Made by a program: the position numbers and the translations under genes. Source: IGN2 sp964639955 (GTDB lineage Bacteria > Bacteroidota > Ignavibacteria > Ignavibacteriales > Ignavibacteriaceae). From it: a DNA stretch of 64,000 bases. The stretch covers positions 62,001 through 126,000 of the forward strand of contig CAZXGJ010000002.1 in NCBI GenBank assembly GCA_964639955.1, given 5' to 3'. Each line of letters starts with the position of its first letter. The stretch's first letter is position 1. The notes below the pieces were generated by a model, which was not told the DNA's origin, did not search any database, and was given only the letters and a program-made list of their open reading frames with translations. Shown here piece by piece: positions 56,177 through 64,000 of the stretch.

Positions 56177-56902
56177 ATGCACTCAATCTGGGTTATAGCT
56201 AAAAGAGAGTTCAATTCATTTTTCGATTCACTTGTATCATACATTTTCATCGTTGTATTTCTTGGCATAAGCGGATTTTTTACCTGGCTGTTTGGTTCAG
56301 ATATTTTCTTTATAGGGCAAGCCACACTACAGCCATTTTTCTCAATTGCTTACTTTACGCTTTTTTTCTTCATACCAGCACTTACTATGAGAACATTGGC
56401 TGAAGAAAAACGTATCGGTACGATAGAACTTCTCCTTACTAAAGCTGTTTCTGATTGGGAAGTTGTTCTTGGAAAATTTCTTGCCTGTATTATTTTAATT
56501 TTAGTTGCTCTTGCTTTAACGCTGCCATATTACATAACTGTTTGGGCTTTAGGTCCGGTTGATCACGGTGCTGTATGGTGCGGATACCTAGGGATGATTT
56601 TGATGAGTATGACTTATACAGCCATCGGCCTTTTTGCAAGCAGCATTACCAATAATCAAATTGTGGCATTTCTGTTAGCCTTATTTGTTGGAGTTTTCTT
56701 TTTAATAATTTTCGATGTTTTGTCAGGAAGCTTTACAGGTACCATCGGGCAGATTTTTAGCTTTCTTAGTATGTCTTCGCACTTTGATTCAATATCCAGA
56801 GGAGTGCTGGATTCAAGAGATTTGCTATACTTTTTCTCAATTACATTTTTAGGATTGATGTTAGCTGAAACTTCTTTATCAAAAAGAAATATAGTAGAAT
56901 AG
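56177..56902 (+). CDS. ABC transporter permease, GldF-like
   Basis: A 241-residue membrane protein with six helices. The N-terminal cytoplasmic start IWVIAKREFNSFFDSLVSYIFIVVFL and EEKRIGTIELLLTKAVSDWEVVLGKF are the GldF/ABC-2-type signature. It begins 1 base after the GldA-like stop and 6 bases before the GldG-like gene, so the three subunits are made together. Confidence 0.92.
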   Translation: MHSIWVIAKREFNSFFDSLVSYIFIVVFLGISGFFTWLFGSDIFFIGQATLQPFFSIAYFTLFFFIPALTMRTLAEEKRIGTIELLLTKAVSDWEVVLGKFLACIILILVALALTLPYYITVWALGPVDHGAVWCGYLGMILMSMTYTAIGLFASSITNNQIVAFLLALFVGVFFLIIFDVLSGSFTGTIGQIFSFLSMSSHFDSISRGVLDSRDLLYFFSITFLGLMLAETSLSKRNIVE

Positions 56903-56908
56903 TTTTTT

Positions 56909-58447
56909 ATGCTTACCAGAAAGAAAATACAAACATCAATTTTACTGGTTATGGGAATTATTGTGCTGTTAAATATTATTGCCAGCAAATTTTTCTTCAG
57001 GTTAGATTACACCGAGGATCAACGCTACAGCTTAAGTACAGCTACAAAAAATATTCTTTCCGGGCTTAATGATCCTATAACCATAAGTGCGTATTTCTCA
57101 GAGGATCTTCCACCGGATATTGAAAAAGTACGCCAGGATTTCAGGGATATACTTGTGGAATATGCAAGCTACACTGATGGTTTAATCGTTTATGAATTTA
57201 TTAATCCGAGTGAAACTCAGGAATCTGAAATAAAAGCTCAACAGAGTGGAATTCAGCCGATAATGATAAACGTGCGGGAAAGAGACCAGATGAAGCAGCA
57301 GCGTGCATATTTAGGTGCTCTTATTCAAATGGGAGAGAGAAGGGAAGTTATTCCATTCATTCAGCCTGGTGCCGCAATGGAATACGCTCTATCAACTAAC
57401 ATTAAAAAACTTTCAGTTCTTGATAAGCCTCAGATTGCTTTGCTGCAAGGGCATGGTGAGTCGGGTTTGAGTTCCATACCACAATTGAATAATCAATTAT
57501 CGATTTTATATTCTTTGCAAACCATAGAATTCAGTGATACACTCGGTGTTCCTTTTCAGTATAAAACTTTAGTTGTAATTGCACCAAAGGACACAATTCC
57601 TGATCTTCATTTTAAATATCTTGATGAATTTCTATCCCGCGGCGGAAGACTTCTTGTAGCACTTAACACTGTTGACGGAGATCTAAGTACAGGAATGGGA
57701 AATAAAATTTTTACCGGTTTTGAGGACTGGCTTAAAGAAAAAGGAATTGAGATTGAACAGGGATTTTTAATCGATGCAAGCTGCAGTAATGTAATGGTTC
57801 AGCAAAGGCAGGGGTTCTTTGTTATGAATACACCTGTAAGGTTCCCTTATTTACCTCTTGTAACTAACTTTACAATACATCCTATTACCGAGGGGCTTGA
57901 GTCAGTAACTTTTCCTTTCGTAAGCCCGATACGATTAAATGCAAAGGATACTTCGGTAGTTATGATTCCAATTGCTGTTTCCTCAGAAAAGTCAGGTGTT
58001 CAGAATCCGCCGCTTTATTTCGATGTTATGAAACAATGGACAGCTGTTGATTTCAACCTTTCTTCAATTCCTGTTGCTGCAATTATTGAGGGTAATATTG
58101 CAGGCAACACTAAAACAAAAATGGTTGTTTTCAGTGATGGAGATTTTGCTGTGAATGGTGAAGGAGAGCAGGCACAGCAGTTGCAGGAAGATAATATCAG
58201 TCTTATGGCTAATGCGATTGACTGGCTTTCGGACGATACCGGGTTAATAGAACTACGAACCAAAGGTGTTACTTCCCGTCCGCTCGATGCATCGCTTGAA
58301 GATGGTACTAAATCTTTACTTAAATATTTAAACTTTCTGCTGCCGATTTTGTTGATAATTGTTTACGGAGTATTCCGTTTTCAGGTTAAAAGCAAAGTAC
58401 GAAATGAATTAATTTCAACCGAGTATGTCGCTGAAGATAACAAATAA
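56909..58447 (+). CDS. GldG-like ABC-associated protein
   Basis: A 512-residue protein with an N-terminal membrane helix (about 9-29), a large periplasmic part and a C-terminal helix (about 481-497). Motifs: FFRLDYTEDQRYSLSTATKNIL, ISAYFSEDLPPDIEKVRQDFRDIL, FSDGDFAVN and NAIDWLSDDTGLIELRTKGVTSRPL, as in the GldG/ABC_transp_aux family. It probably couples to the GldF permease in moving an unknown substrate. Its end overlaps the DUF4340 gene by 23 bases. Confidence 0.9.
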   Translation: MLTRKKIQTSILLVMGIIVLLNIIASKFFFRLDYTEDQRYSLSTATKNILSGLNDPITISAYFSEDLPPDIEKVRQDFRDILVEYASYTDGLIVYEFINPSETQESEIKAQQSGIQPIMINVRERDQMKQQRAYLGALIQMGERREVIPFIQPGAAMEYALSTNIKKLSVLDKPQIALLQGHGESGLSSIPQLNNQLSILYSLQTIEFSDTLGVPFQYKTLVVIAPKDTIPDLHFKYLDEFLSRGGRLLVALNTVDGDLSTGMGNKIFTGFEDWLKEKGIEIEQGFLIDASCSNVMVQQRQGFFVMNTPVRFPYLPLVTNFTIHPITEGLESVTFPFVSPIRLNAKDTSVVMIPIAVSSEKSGVQNPPLYFDVMKQWTAVDFNLSSIPVAAIIEGNIAGNTKTKMVVFSDGDFAVNGEGEQAQQLQEDNISLMANAIDWLSDDTGLIELRTKGVTSRPLDASLEDGTKSLLKYLNFLLPILLIIVYGVFRFQVKSKVRNELISTEYVAEDNK

Positions 58448-59357
58448 GGGATTAGCATTTTTATTTACAGCTCTGCTGCTAATCGTTTTATTTTTTATTC
58501 TGCTGGATAGTGATAAAAATGAACGAACATTCCGCGAAGTATTAGTGGAAATTGATACAACCGCAGTAACAGAAATTTTAATTTACCCCAAATCTCAAAA
58601 ACATCAGGAAGTAAAGCTCTTTAAAGATGACACAGGTTGGAAAGTAGCCCTGACGGGGGGAAAAAAAGCTAAGGTTGCCGATCAAAAAATTCACGATATT
58701 TTACTACAACTCTTAGCAGCTAAACCCAAAAAACTTGCTGCCCGTGATAAAGCCAGGTGGAATGAATTTCAGGTTGACAGCACCGGCTCAAGGGTTAAAG
58801 TGATGGAAGGTTCAGAAGTTACGCTTGACCTTGTAATCGGCAGATTTTCATTCCAGCAGCCAAGAACTATGAATACTTTTGTTCGTCTCTATAACGATAC
58901 CGATGTCTATGAAGTTGACGGCTTTCTCGATATGACATTCAATCAAAATTCAAATTCATTCAGGGATGGTACAATAATTAATGCCGATTATAATAGCTGG
59001 ACTCAGCTTCAATTTAATTATCCTGCAGATAGTTCTTTCCAGCTGGTAAAAAAAGGCAATAACTGGCTGCTTAACGGCGCTAATACTGATTCGCTTAAAA
59101 CTATCAACTATCTTAGAAGAATTGCACGCCTATCCAACAACAGTTTTTTAGACAATATTAACTTTTCAGAATTAAAAAGCCCAGCCTTCTCACTAAACAT
59201 CACCACTGCCGATTTTAATTTTATTGAGGTTAAGGCATACATAGATTCATCAGGCTATATAATTCACTCAACTCAAAACCCCGATGCATTGTTCGATGGA
59301 ACCAGTACGGGAAAAACATTATTTGTTAGTCGGCTTGAATTTTTACCTGCCAGATAG
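58425..59357 (+). CDS. DUF4340 protein
   Basis: A 310-residue protein with one N-terminal membrane helix (about 10-27) and a periplasmic beta-rich part. DUF4340 proteins commonly follow gldG-like genes, as here (23-base overlap). Recognisable pieces are FKDDTGWKVAL, LVIGRFSFQQPRTMNTFVRL, NSFRDGTIINADYNSWTQLQF and NWLLNGANTD. It is likely an accessory part of the ABC complex with unknown task. Confidence 0.87.
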   Translation: MSLKITNKGLAFLFTALLLIVLFFILLDSDKNERTFREVLVEIDTTAVTEILIYPKSQKHQEVKLFKDDTGWKVALTGGKKAKVADQKIHDILLQLLAAKPKKLAARDKARWNEFQVDSTGSRVKVMEGSEVTLDLVIGRFSFQQPRTMNTFVRLYNDTDVYEVDGFLDMTFNQNSNSFRDGTIINADYNSWTQLQFNYPADSSFQLVKKGNNWLLNGANTDSLKTINYLRRIARLSNNSFLDNINFSELKSPAFSLNITTADFNFIEVKAYIDSSGYIIHSTQNPDALFDGTSTGKTLFVSRLEFLPAR

Positions 59358-59444
59358 AATTTAAAATCTTTTTTCTTCATTTCTCAAATAAGAAATATTG
59401 TTTTAGTTTTAATATATCTTTTATTAAAGTATTGATTCCATTAA

Positions 59445-60113
59445 TTGAAAACCATCACACCGGATAATATTGCCAGAGCACTTAAAAACGCTTATGAAAT
59501 AATTCGAAAAGATAAATACTTTAATTCTGCTGTTCTGATACCTTTATTTGAAAAAGACAAACAACTTCACGTGCTTTTTGAAAAAAGAGCAAATCAGATA
59601 AGACAGGGCGGGGAAGTGAGCTTTCCCGGCGGTGAATTTGATAAAAGCAAAGATGAAGATTTCAGGCAAACTGCCCTCAGAGAAACAGTTGAGGAACTGG
59701 GTATTGAGACCGATAAAATCATTCTCTTAGGAAAACTTGGTACGCTTATAGCTCCAATGGGTGTTACAGTAGATGCATTTGTGGGTTATCTGAATATTCA
59801 AAATATTTTATCCCTGTCATTTGATAAAAGAGAAGTTGAAAAACTATTTTCACTGCCTCTGGAGTTTTTCTTAGTTGAAAAGCCGGAAATGTATTATGTA
59901 AAGCTTGAAGTCCATCCGGATGATAGAGACGATAACGGAAATATTGTTCAACTTCTGCCTGCCGAAGAGCTCGGCCTTCCGCTTAAATATTCCAAACCCT
60001 GGAAGAAAGGACAACACAGGATTCTTGTTTACAAAACCTCCGAAGAAATAATCTGGGGAATTACCGCCGAAATAATTTTCGAATTTGCAAAACTAATTAA
60101 GGATGAAAGATGA
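59445..60113 (+). CDS. NUDIX hydrolase, CoA-pyrophosphatase type
   Basis: A 222-residue hydrolase. The segment VLFEKRANQIRQGGEVSFPGG is the UPF0035/NudL pattern that marks CoA or acyl-CoA pyrophosphatases, and the NUDIX box follows (GGEFDKSKDEDFRQTALRE then TVEELGI). It starts with TTG; the ribosome site is weak. Its stop overlaps the ATG of the HAD gene by 4 bases. It probably adjusts CoA or other dinucleotide pools. Confidence 0.9.
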   Translation: MKTITPDNIARALKNAYEIIRKDKYFNSAVLIPLFEKDKQLHVLFEKRANQIRQGGEVSFPGGEFDKSKDEDFRQTALRETVEELGIETDKIILLGKLGTLIAPMGVTVDAFVGYLNIQNILSLSFDKREVEKLFSLPLEFFLVEKPEMYYVKLEVHPDDRDDNGNIVQLLPAEELGLPLKYSKPWKKGQHRILVYKTSEEIIWGITAEIIFEFAKLIKDER

Positions 60114-60772
60114 ATTTTAATCTCCTGGATTATAACCAGGTAATTTGGGACTGGAACGGCACGCTGCTCAATGATGTGGAGCTTTGTACAGACACTATGA
60201 ACATATTGCTTAAGCAGGAATCGTTTCCTGAGATTTCATTACAAAGATATAAGGAAATTTTTCGTTTTCCGGTAGTTGAATACTACAGGATTGCCGGTCA
60301 TACTTTTGAAAAAAATTCTTTCGAGGTATTGGGAAAGCAGTTTATGGATATATACGAAGAAAACAAGTTAAACTGCAGCTTGTTTCCCTGTGCCGTTGAG
60401 ATACTTGAACAATTATTGCATAAAAATATTACGCAGCATTTACTCTCTGCTTATGAGCAGCAGAATCTTATCAGGATTGTCGAACATTTTGGAATAAAAA
60501 AATATTTCAGCAACATCATAGGCCTGGATAATATTTACGCAGCCGGTAAATTGATTCTTGCGAAAAAATTACTTTCTCTGATAAATGAAAACGGGAAAGG
60601 GAGTAAAGTATTATTAATAGGGGACACTTCGCACGATTTTGAAGTGGCACAGGAATTAGGAATAGATTCAGTTCTGGTAGCTAACGGACATGAGAATAAA
60701 GAAAGATTAATTGTGAACCAGGTGCCTGTATTCAATAATCTCGAAGAACTTATAAATTCAGTAAGGGTCTGA
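60110..60772 (+). CDS. HAD-superfamily hydrolase, phosphoglycolate-phosphatase-like
   Basis: A 220-residue HAD phosphatase. Motif I is WDWNGTLLND (about 12-21, the catalytic Asp pair reads D-W-N, with Asn in place of the usual second Asp), motif II LLSAYEQ, and motif IV LLIGDTSHDFEVAQELG. The cap is helical. The D-x-N form occurs in a subgroup of PGP-like enzymes. Substrate unknown. It overlaps the NUDIX gene by 4 bases and is followed 6 bases later by lemA. Confidence 0.9.
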   Translation: MNFNLLDYNQVIWDWNGTLLNDVELCTDTMNILLKQESFPEISLQRYKEIFRFPVVEYYRIAGHTFEKNSFEVLGKQFMDIYEENKLNCSLFPCAVEILEQLLHKNITQHLLSAYEQQNLIRIVEHFGIKKYFSNIIGLDNIYAAGKLILAKKLLSLINENGKGSKVLLIGDTSHDFEVAQELGIDSVLVANGHENKERLIVNQVPVFNNLEELINSVRV

Positions 60773-60778
60773 TATCAA

Positions 60779-61327
60779 ATGATAATAATTCTGTTAACTG
60801 CGGCATCAATAATTCTGATCTGGGGAATAATTGTCTACAACCTCCTGGTAAGAGACCGGAACCTGATTAATGAAGCCTGGAGCGGTATTGACGTTCAACT
60901 AAAAAGAAGGCATAATTTAATTCCAAACCTGGTTGCAAGTGTGGAAGGTTACAGCAAGTATGAAAGGAAATTGTTTGAAGAAATTACGCAAAAAAGAGCT
61001 GGAAGCAGCAGCCTTACAAACCTGAAGGATAAAGCCACTGCAGAAACTAACCTTTCGGGATTGATTAAAAACTTGTTCGTAGTTGTTGAAGATTACCCGG
61101 ATCTAAAAGCTAACGCAAACTTTTTAGATCTTCAGCATCAGCTTGTAGAAATTGAGGATCAGCTTCAGTATGCAAGGCGTTATTATAACGGGGCTGTAAG
61201 AAACTATAACATCCGTGTTGAATCTTTTCCGGTTAATATAATAGCAAAATTGTTCAGCTTTAAAAAGGAAGATTATTTCGAAATAACACTTGCAACCGAA
61301 AGAAAAACTCCGGAGATTAAAGCATGA
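60779..61327 (+). CDS. LemA-family protein
   Basis: A 182-residue protein with an N-terminal membrane helix (about 2-22) and a helical domain with LVRDRNLINEAWSGIDVQLKRRHNLIPNLVASVEGYSKYERKLFEEIT and KANANFLDLQHQLVEIEDQLQYARRYYNGAVRNYNIRVESFP split across it. The match to LemA is strong. LemA proteins usually pair with a DUF2207 protein, as here (4-base overlap). The biochemical role is unknown. Confidence 0.95.
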   Translation: MIIILLTAASIILIWGIIVYNLLVRDRNLINEAWSGIDVQLKRRHNLIPNLVASVEGYSKYERKLFEEITQKRAGSSSLTNLKDKATAETNLSGLIKNLFVVVEDYPDLKANANFLDLQHQLVEIEDQLQYARRYYNGAVRNYNIRVESFPVNIIAKLFSFKKEDYFEITLATERKTPEIKA

Positions 61328-63258
61328 AAAAATATTTACCGGCAATCTTTTTATTTTGCCTTCACTTCATTCCGGGTGCAATTATTGCACAGCACAATTT
61401 CGAAGAACGAATAATTTCCTTTCACAGCGAAATAACGATTAACGAAGATGCATCTATGGAAGTTACCGAAAGAATAAAAGTTCATGCAGAAGGCAATAAA
61501 ATTAAAAGAGGCATCTACAGGGACTTTCCTACAATTTATGAAGATGATTATGGAAATAATTACATCGTCAAATTCGATGTGCTGAGCATAAAGAGAGATT
61601 CCAGACCGGAAAATTATCATACAGAACGTCTCTCTAATGGTGTCCGTGTCTATATAGGAAAGGAAGATTACTTCTTACCTCCGGGTGATTATATATATGA
61701 AATCAAATATGCTACCAACAGGCAAATCGGGTTTTTCGATTCTTTTAATGAACTTTATTGGAATGTTACCGGAAATGGCTGGGAATTTGAAATTGAAATT
61801 GTCACCGCAATAATAAATTTTCCGTCAGCGTCCACAGCCAGTCGAATTACAGCATTAGCTTACACCGGCTACCAGGGTGAGAAAGGGCAGGATTATTTCT
61901 ATGAAATAAAAAGCCCGGGCAAAGTTTATTTTGAAAACACAAAATCACTTAAACCTAACGAAGGTTTAACAATTGTTGTTCAGTTTCCGAAGGGTTTGGT
62001 AAGCGAGCCCACTGATACGGAAAAGGTTTTTTATTTTATTGATGATAATAAGTCAATTTTGTTTGGTGTAGCCGGAATACTTATTGTTTTATTCTACTAT
62101 TTGTTTATTTGGTGGAAGATGGGAAAAGATCCTGCTAAAGGATTAGTTATTCCTATGTATGAACCTCCTGATAACTTATCGCCGGCAGCTGTTAGGTTTA
62201 TTTCTGAAATGGGTTTTGACGATAAGGTTTTTACCTCTGCCTTAATAAGTCTTGCAGTAAAAGGTTATATAAAAATTGTGGAAGAAAACATGGATTATTA
62301 TCTCGTTAAAAAATTTAATAATACCATACAATTAACACCCGATGAAAGGGTTGTTTACGAACGTTTGAAGTTTAAATCTGAAAACGGAGAATATATACTT
62401 GAGTTAAAACAGAAAAATCATTCTACTTTGCAAAACACAATCAAGGGATTAAAAGATTCTCTTAAGCGCAATTATGAAAAAAACTATTTTATTACAAACA
62501 GAAATTACTTTTTACTTGGGGCAGTCATTTCATTATTATTTCTTATTATTTCCTCTCTTAACAGTAACCAGGAACAAATCTTTAGTCTGATATGGGTATC
62601 TTTCTGGAGTATAGGGGTTGCGGCACTTTTATTTTCGGTTTATAAAGCCTGGAAAGGTGTTCCGGGCAAAAGGAGCGGAAAAGTTATTGCATCAGGAAGT
62701 GCAATATTTATAACAATTTTTTCAATTCCATTTATTATAGGTGAAATAGCCGGACTTTACTTATTATCCAAAACCGGTTCTCCTTTTATAATTGTTATAA
62801 TTGCTCTTCTTGTACTTATTAATATTTCATTTTATCATTTGTTAAAAGCACCTACGTTGCTTGGAAGAAAAGTTATGGATAAAATTGATGGATTTAAGAT
62901 GTATCTTGGAGTTGCAGAAAAAGATAGATTGGAGTCAATAAAAGAACCGGAAAAAAATGTCGGACTCTTTGAAATGTTTTTACCCTATGCATTAGCATTA
63001 AACGTAGAAAATTCCTGGGCTGAAAAGTTTACAGACTTATTTGAAACTATTAAAAATGGGAACAATGAATACTCACCGCTTTGGTATTCGGGAAAAAGTT
63101 GGAGCAAACTGGGAGCAACAGGATTTGCTTCCTCACTTTCCGGCAGCTTTAGCAATACAATTTCCTCATCATCTACAGCACCTGGTTCATCGTCCGGAGG
63201 TGGCGGAGGAGGATCTTCAGGCGGTGGGGGAGGCGGCGGTGGAGGTGGCGGATGGTAA
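61324..63258 (+). CDS. DUF2207 membrane protein
   Basis: A 644-residue protein with a signal peptide (about 1-22), a DUF2207 extracytoplasmic domain (about 25-235: EINEDASMEVTERIKV-like NEDASMEVTERIKV, RGIYRDFPTIY, WNVTGNGWEFEIE), a helix at about 240-260, a cytoplasmic winged-helix-like region, three more helices (about 398-500), and a C-terminal Ser/Gly-rich tail ending in a long glycine run and Trp. This is the normal partner of LemA. A role in envelope stress or signalling is possible but not established. Confidence 0.93.
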   Translation: MKKYLPAIFLFCLHFIPGAIIAQHNFEERIISFHSEITINEDASMEVTERIKVHAEGNKIKRGIYRDFPTIYEDDYGNNYIVKFDVLSIKRDSRPENYHTERLSNGVRVYIGKEDYFLPPGDYIYEIKYATNRQIGFFDSFNELYWNVTGNGWEFEIEIVTAIINFPSASTASRITALAYTGYQGEKGQDYFYEIKSPGKVYFENTKSLKPNEGLTIVVQFPKGLVSEPTDTEKVFYFIDDNKSILFGVAGILIVLFYYLFIWWKMGKDPAKGLVIPMYEPPDNLSPAAVRFISEMGFDDKVFTSALISLAVKGYIKIVEENMDYYLVKKFNNTIQLTPDERVVYERLKFKSENGEYILELKQKNHSTLQNTIKGLKDSLKRNYEKNYFITNRNYFLLGAVISLLFLIISSLNSNQEQIFSLIWVSFWSIGVAALLFSVYKAWKGVPGKRSGKVIASGSAIFITIFSIPFIIGEIAGLYLLSKTGSPFIIVIIALLVLINISFYHLLKAPTLLGRKVMDKIDGFKMYLGVAEKDRLESIKEPEKNVGLFEMFLPYALALNVENSWAEKFTDLFETIKNGNNEYSPLWYSGKSWSKLGATGFASSLSGSFSNTISSSSTAPGSSSGGGGGGSSGGGGGGGGGGGW

Positions 63259-63290
63259 ATCTGAAGTAAATTTCTATAACTTGCTTTATT

Positions 63291-64000
63291 TTATAACTTA
63301 GACATAATAATCTCAGTTATTCTATTGGCAGTTTTTCCATCCCATAAATCGGGAATCTTTCCGGTTTTTATTTTCCCTGAGAGAACCTGTTCTGCTGACA
63401 TTTCTGCTTTCTGAAAGTCTTCTCCAACCAGGTGGTTTGTTCCGATTTCAACTGTAACGGGTCTTTCGGTAGAAGTACGTAAAGTGATGCATTGAATACC
63501 AAGGAATGTTGTTTCCTCCTGTATACCGCCGCTGTCTGTAATAACCAGTTCCGCATTATGGAGCAAGTTCAGGAAATCTAGATAACCTATCGGTTCGGAT
63601 AATATTATATTCTCGTTAAATTGTGATAAAAGATTGAACATCTCAAGATTTCTTTTAGTTCTCGGATGTACAGGAAATAATAATTTTCTCTTTCTTGCGA
63701 TTGAATTAAGCAGGTTTGTTATCTTTTGTAATTGTGTTTCTGAATCAACATTGCTCGGCCGATGAAGAGTTATTAAGACATAATGATGAGGTTCAATTCC
63801 AAAATGGTTTATTAAGGATGACTTCTTTGCTTTTTCGAGGTAGAATGTTAGACTATCAATCATAACATTACCTGAAAAAAATATTTTATGATTAGGGATA
63901 CCTTCCCGTTTCAGGTTTTCCAAACCGCTGGCCTCTGTAACGAAAAGAAAATCAGAAATTTGATCTGTGAGTAATCGATTTATTTCTTCGGGCATTTGTC
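63291..64000 (-). CDS. wecB: UDP-N-acetylglucosamine 2-epimerase (non-hydrolysing), C-terminal part
   Basis: The gene runs off the right edge on the minus strand; about 236 C-terminal residues are visible. It converts UDP-GlcNAc to UDP-ManNAc for surface polysaccharides. Markers: MPEEINRLLTD at the edge, LITLHRPSNVDSETQL, FPVHPRTKRNLE, EPIGYLDFLNLLHNAELVITDSGGIQEETTFLG and TLRTSTERPVTVEIGTNHLVG. The Met near 63995 is internal and not the true start. Convergent with the DUF2207 gene. Confidence 0.95.
   Translation of the reverse strand, partial: QMPEEINRLLTDQISDFLFVTEASGLENLKREGIPNHKIFFSGNVMIDSLTFYLEKAKKSSLINHFGIEPHHYVLITLHRPSNVDSETQLQKITNLLNSIARKRKLLFPVHPRTKRNLEMFNLLSQFNENIILSEPIGYLDFLNLLHNAELVITDSGGIQEETTFLGIQCITLRTSTERPVTVEIGTNHLVGEDFQKAEMSAEQVLSGKIKTGKIPDLWDGKTANRITEIIMSKL

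Noticed and set aside
63170..63255. Glycine-codon run at the end of the DUF2207 gene as a satellite repeat
   Set aside because: It encodes the Ser/Gly-rich tail normal for many DUF2207 proteins; no exact repeat unit is kept at DNA level.

Overview
The window looks like a chromosomal segment of a Bacteroidota-type bacterium close to the Ignavibacteria/Chlorobi side of the phylum. The evidence is AT-rich DNA, a PorD-like (DUF4835) protein and a PorV-like barrel, a GldA/GldF/GldG-like ABC operon, SPT-type sphingolipid genes, a MauE/DoxX protein with a membrane-anchored rhodanese, and repeated promoters of the form TTG-N20-TAnnTTTG, which is the Bacteroidetes -33/-7 pattern. No 16S rRNA is present, so the placement is inference.

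Bases 1-14614 are the most distinctive part. They read as the right flank of a dissimilatory sulfur-metabolism island. In order they hold the end of a membrane pyrophosphatase, a zinc-ribbon protein, a YkgJ-type cysteine-cluster protein, the Qmo complex membrane subunit QmoC, two histidine kinases (one degenerate) with three stand-alone receivers, a CBS-domain protein, an SLC13-type (sulfate) permease, a DUF1634 plus TauE/SafE sulfite-exporter pair, two tandem cytidylate-kinase-like proteins, a membrane protein, and the two enzymes that make siroheme. QmoC, pyrophosphatase, sulfate/sulfite transport and siroheme supply fit APS reductase and dissimilatory sulfite reductase chemistry. The sat, apr, dsr and qmoAB genes themselves are not in the window and would have to lie to the left or elsewhere.

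Bases 14872-18435 carry a GIY-YIG protein, tRNA-Ser and a His-rich lipoprotein/TonB receptor operon. Bases 18593-30746 are mostly housekeeping: glutaryl-CoA dehydrogenase, guaB, a glycosyltransferase, purD, a C-terminally truncated DNA polymerase III alpha (DnaE2-like), MauE/DoxX plus rhodanese, tRNA-Leu, two small proteins, glnS and gltX.

Bases 30830-37254 hold a hybrid kinase that has lost its phospho-accepting His, a helix-hairpin-helix/outer-membrane protein, a PorV-like barrel and PorD. Bases 37319-40810 hold a compact candidate ceramide pathway (serine palmitoyltransferase, BcerS-like acyltransferase, CerR-like reductase). Bases 40807-51465 contain a c-type cytochrome lipoprotein, tRNA-Ala, MATE, SpoIID, Maf, a flippase-like membrane protein, YtxH/DUF948 proteins, an EF-G paralogue, HIT, MORN-variant and DUF72 proteins, and a CAT-anticodon tRNA.

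Bases 51509-64000 hold an orphan DNA methyltransferase, a CHAD protein, a monoheme cytochrome fused to an outer-membrane barrel, the Gld-like ABC operon, a NUDIX/HAD/LemA/DUF2207 run, and the start-less end of a UDP-GlcNAc 2-epimerase. No CRISPR array, insertion sequence, integrase or rRNA was found.
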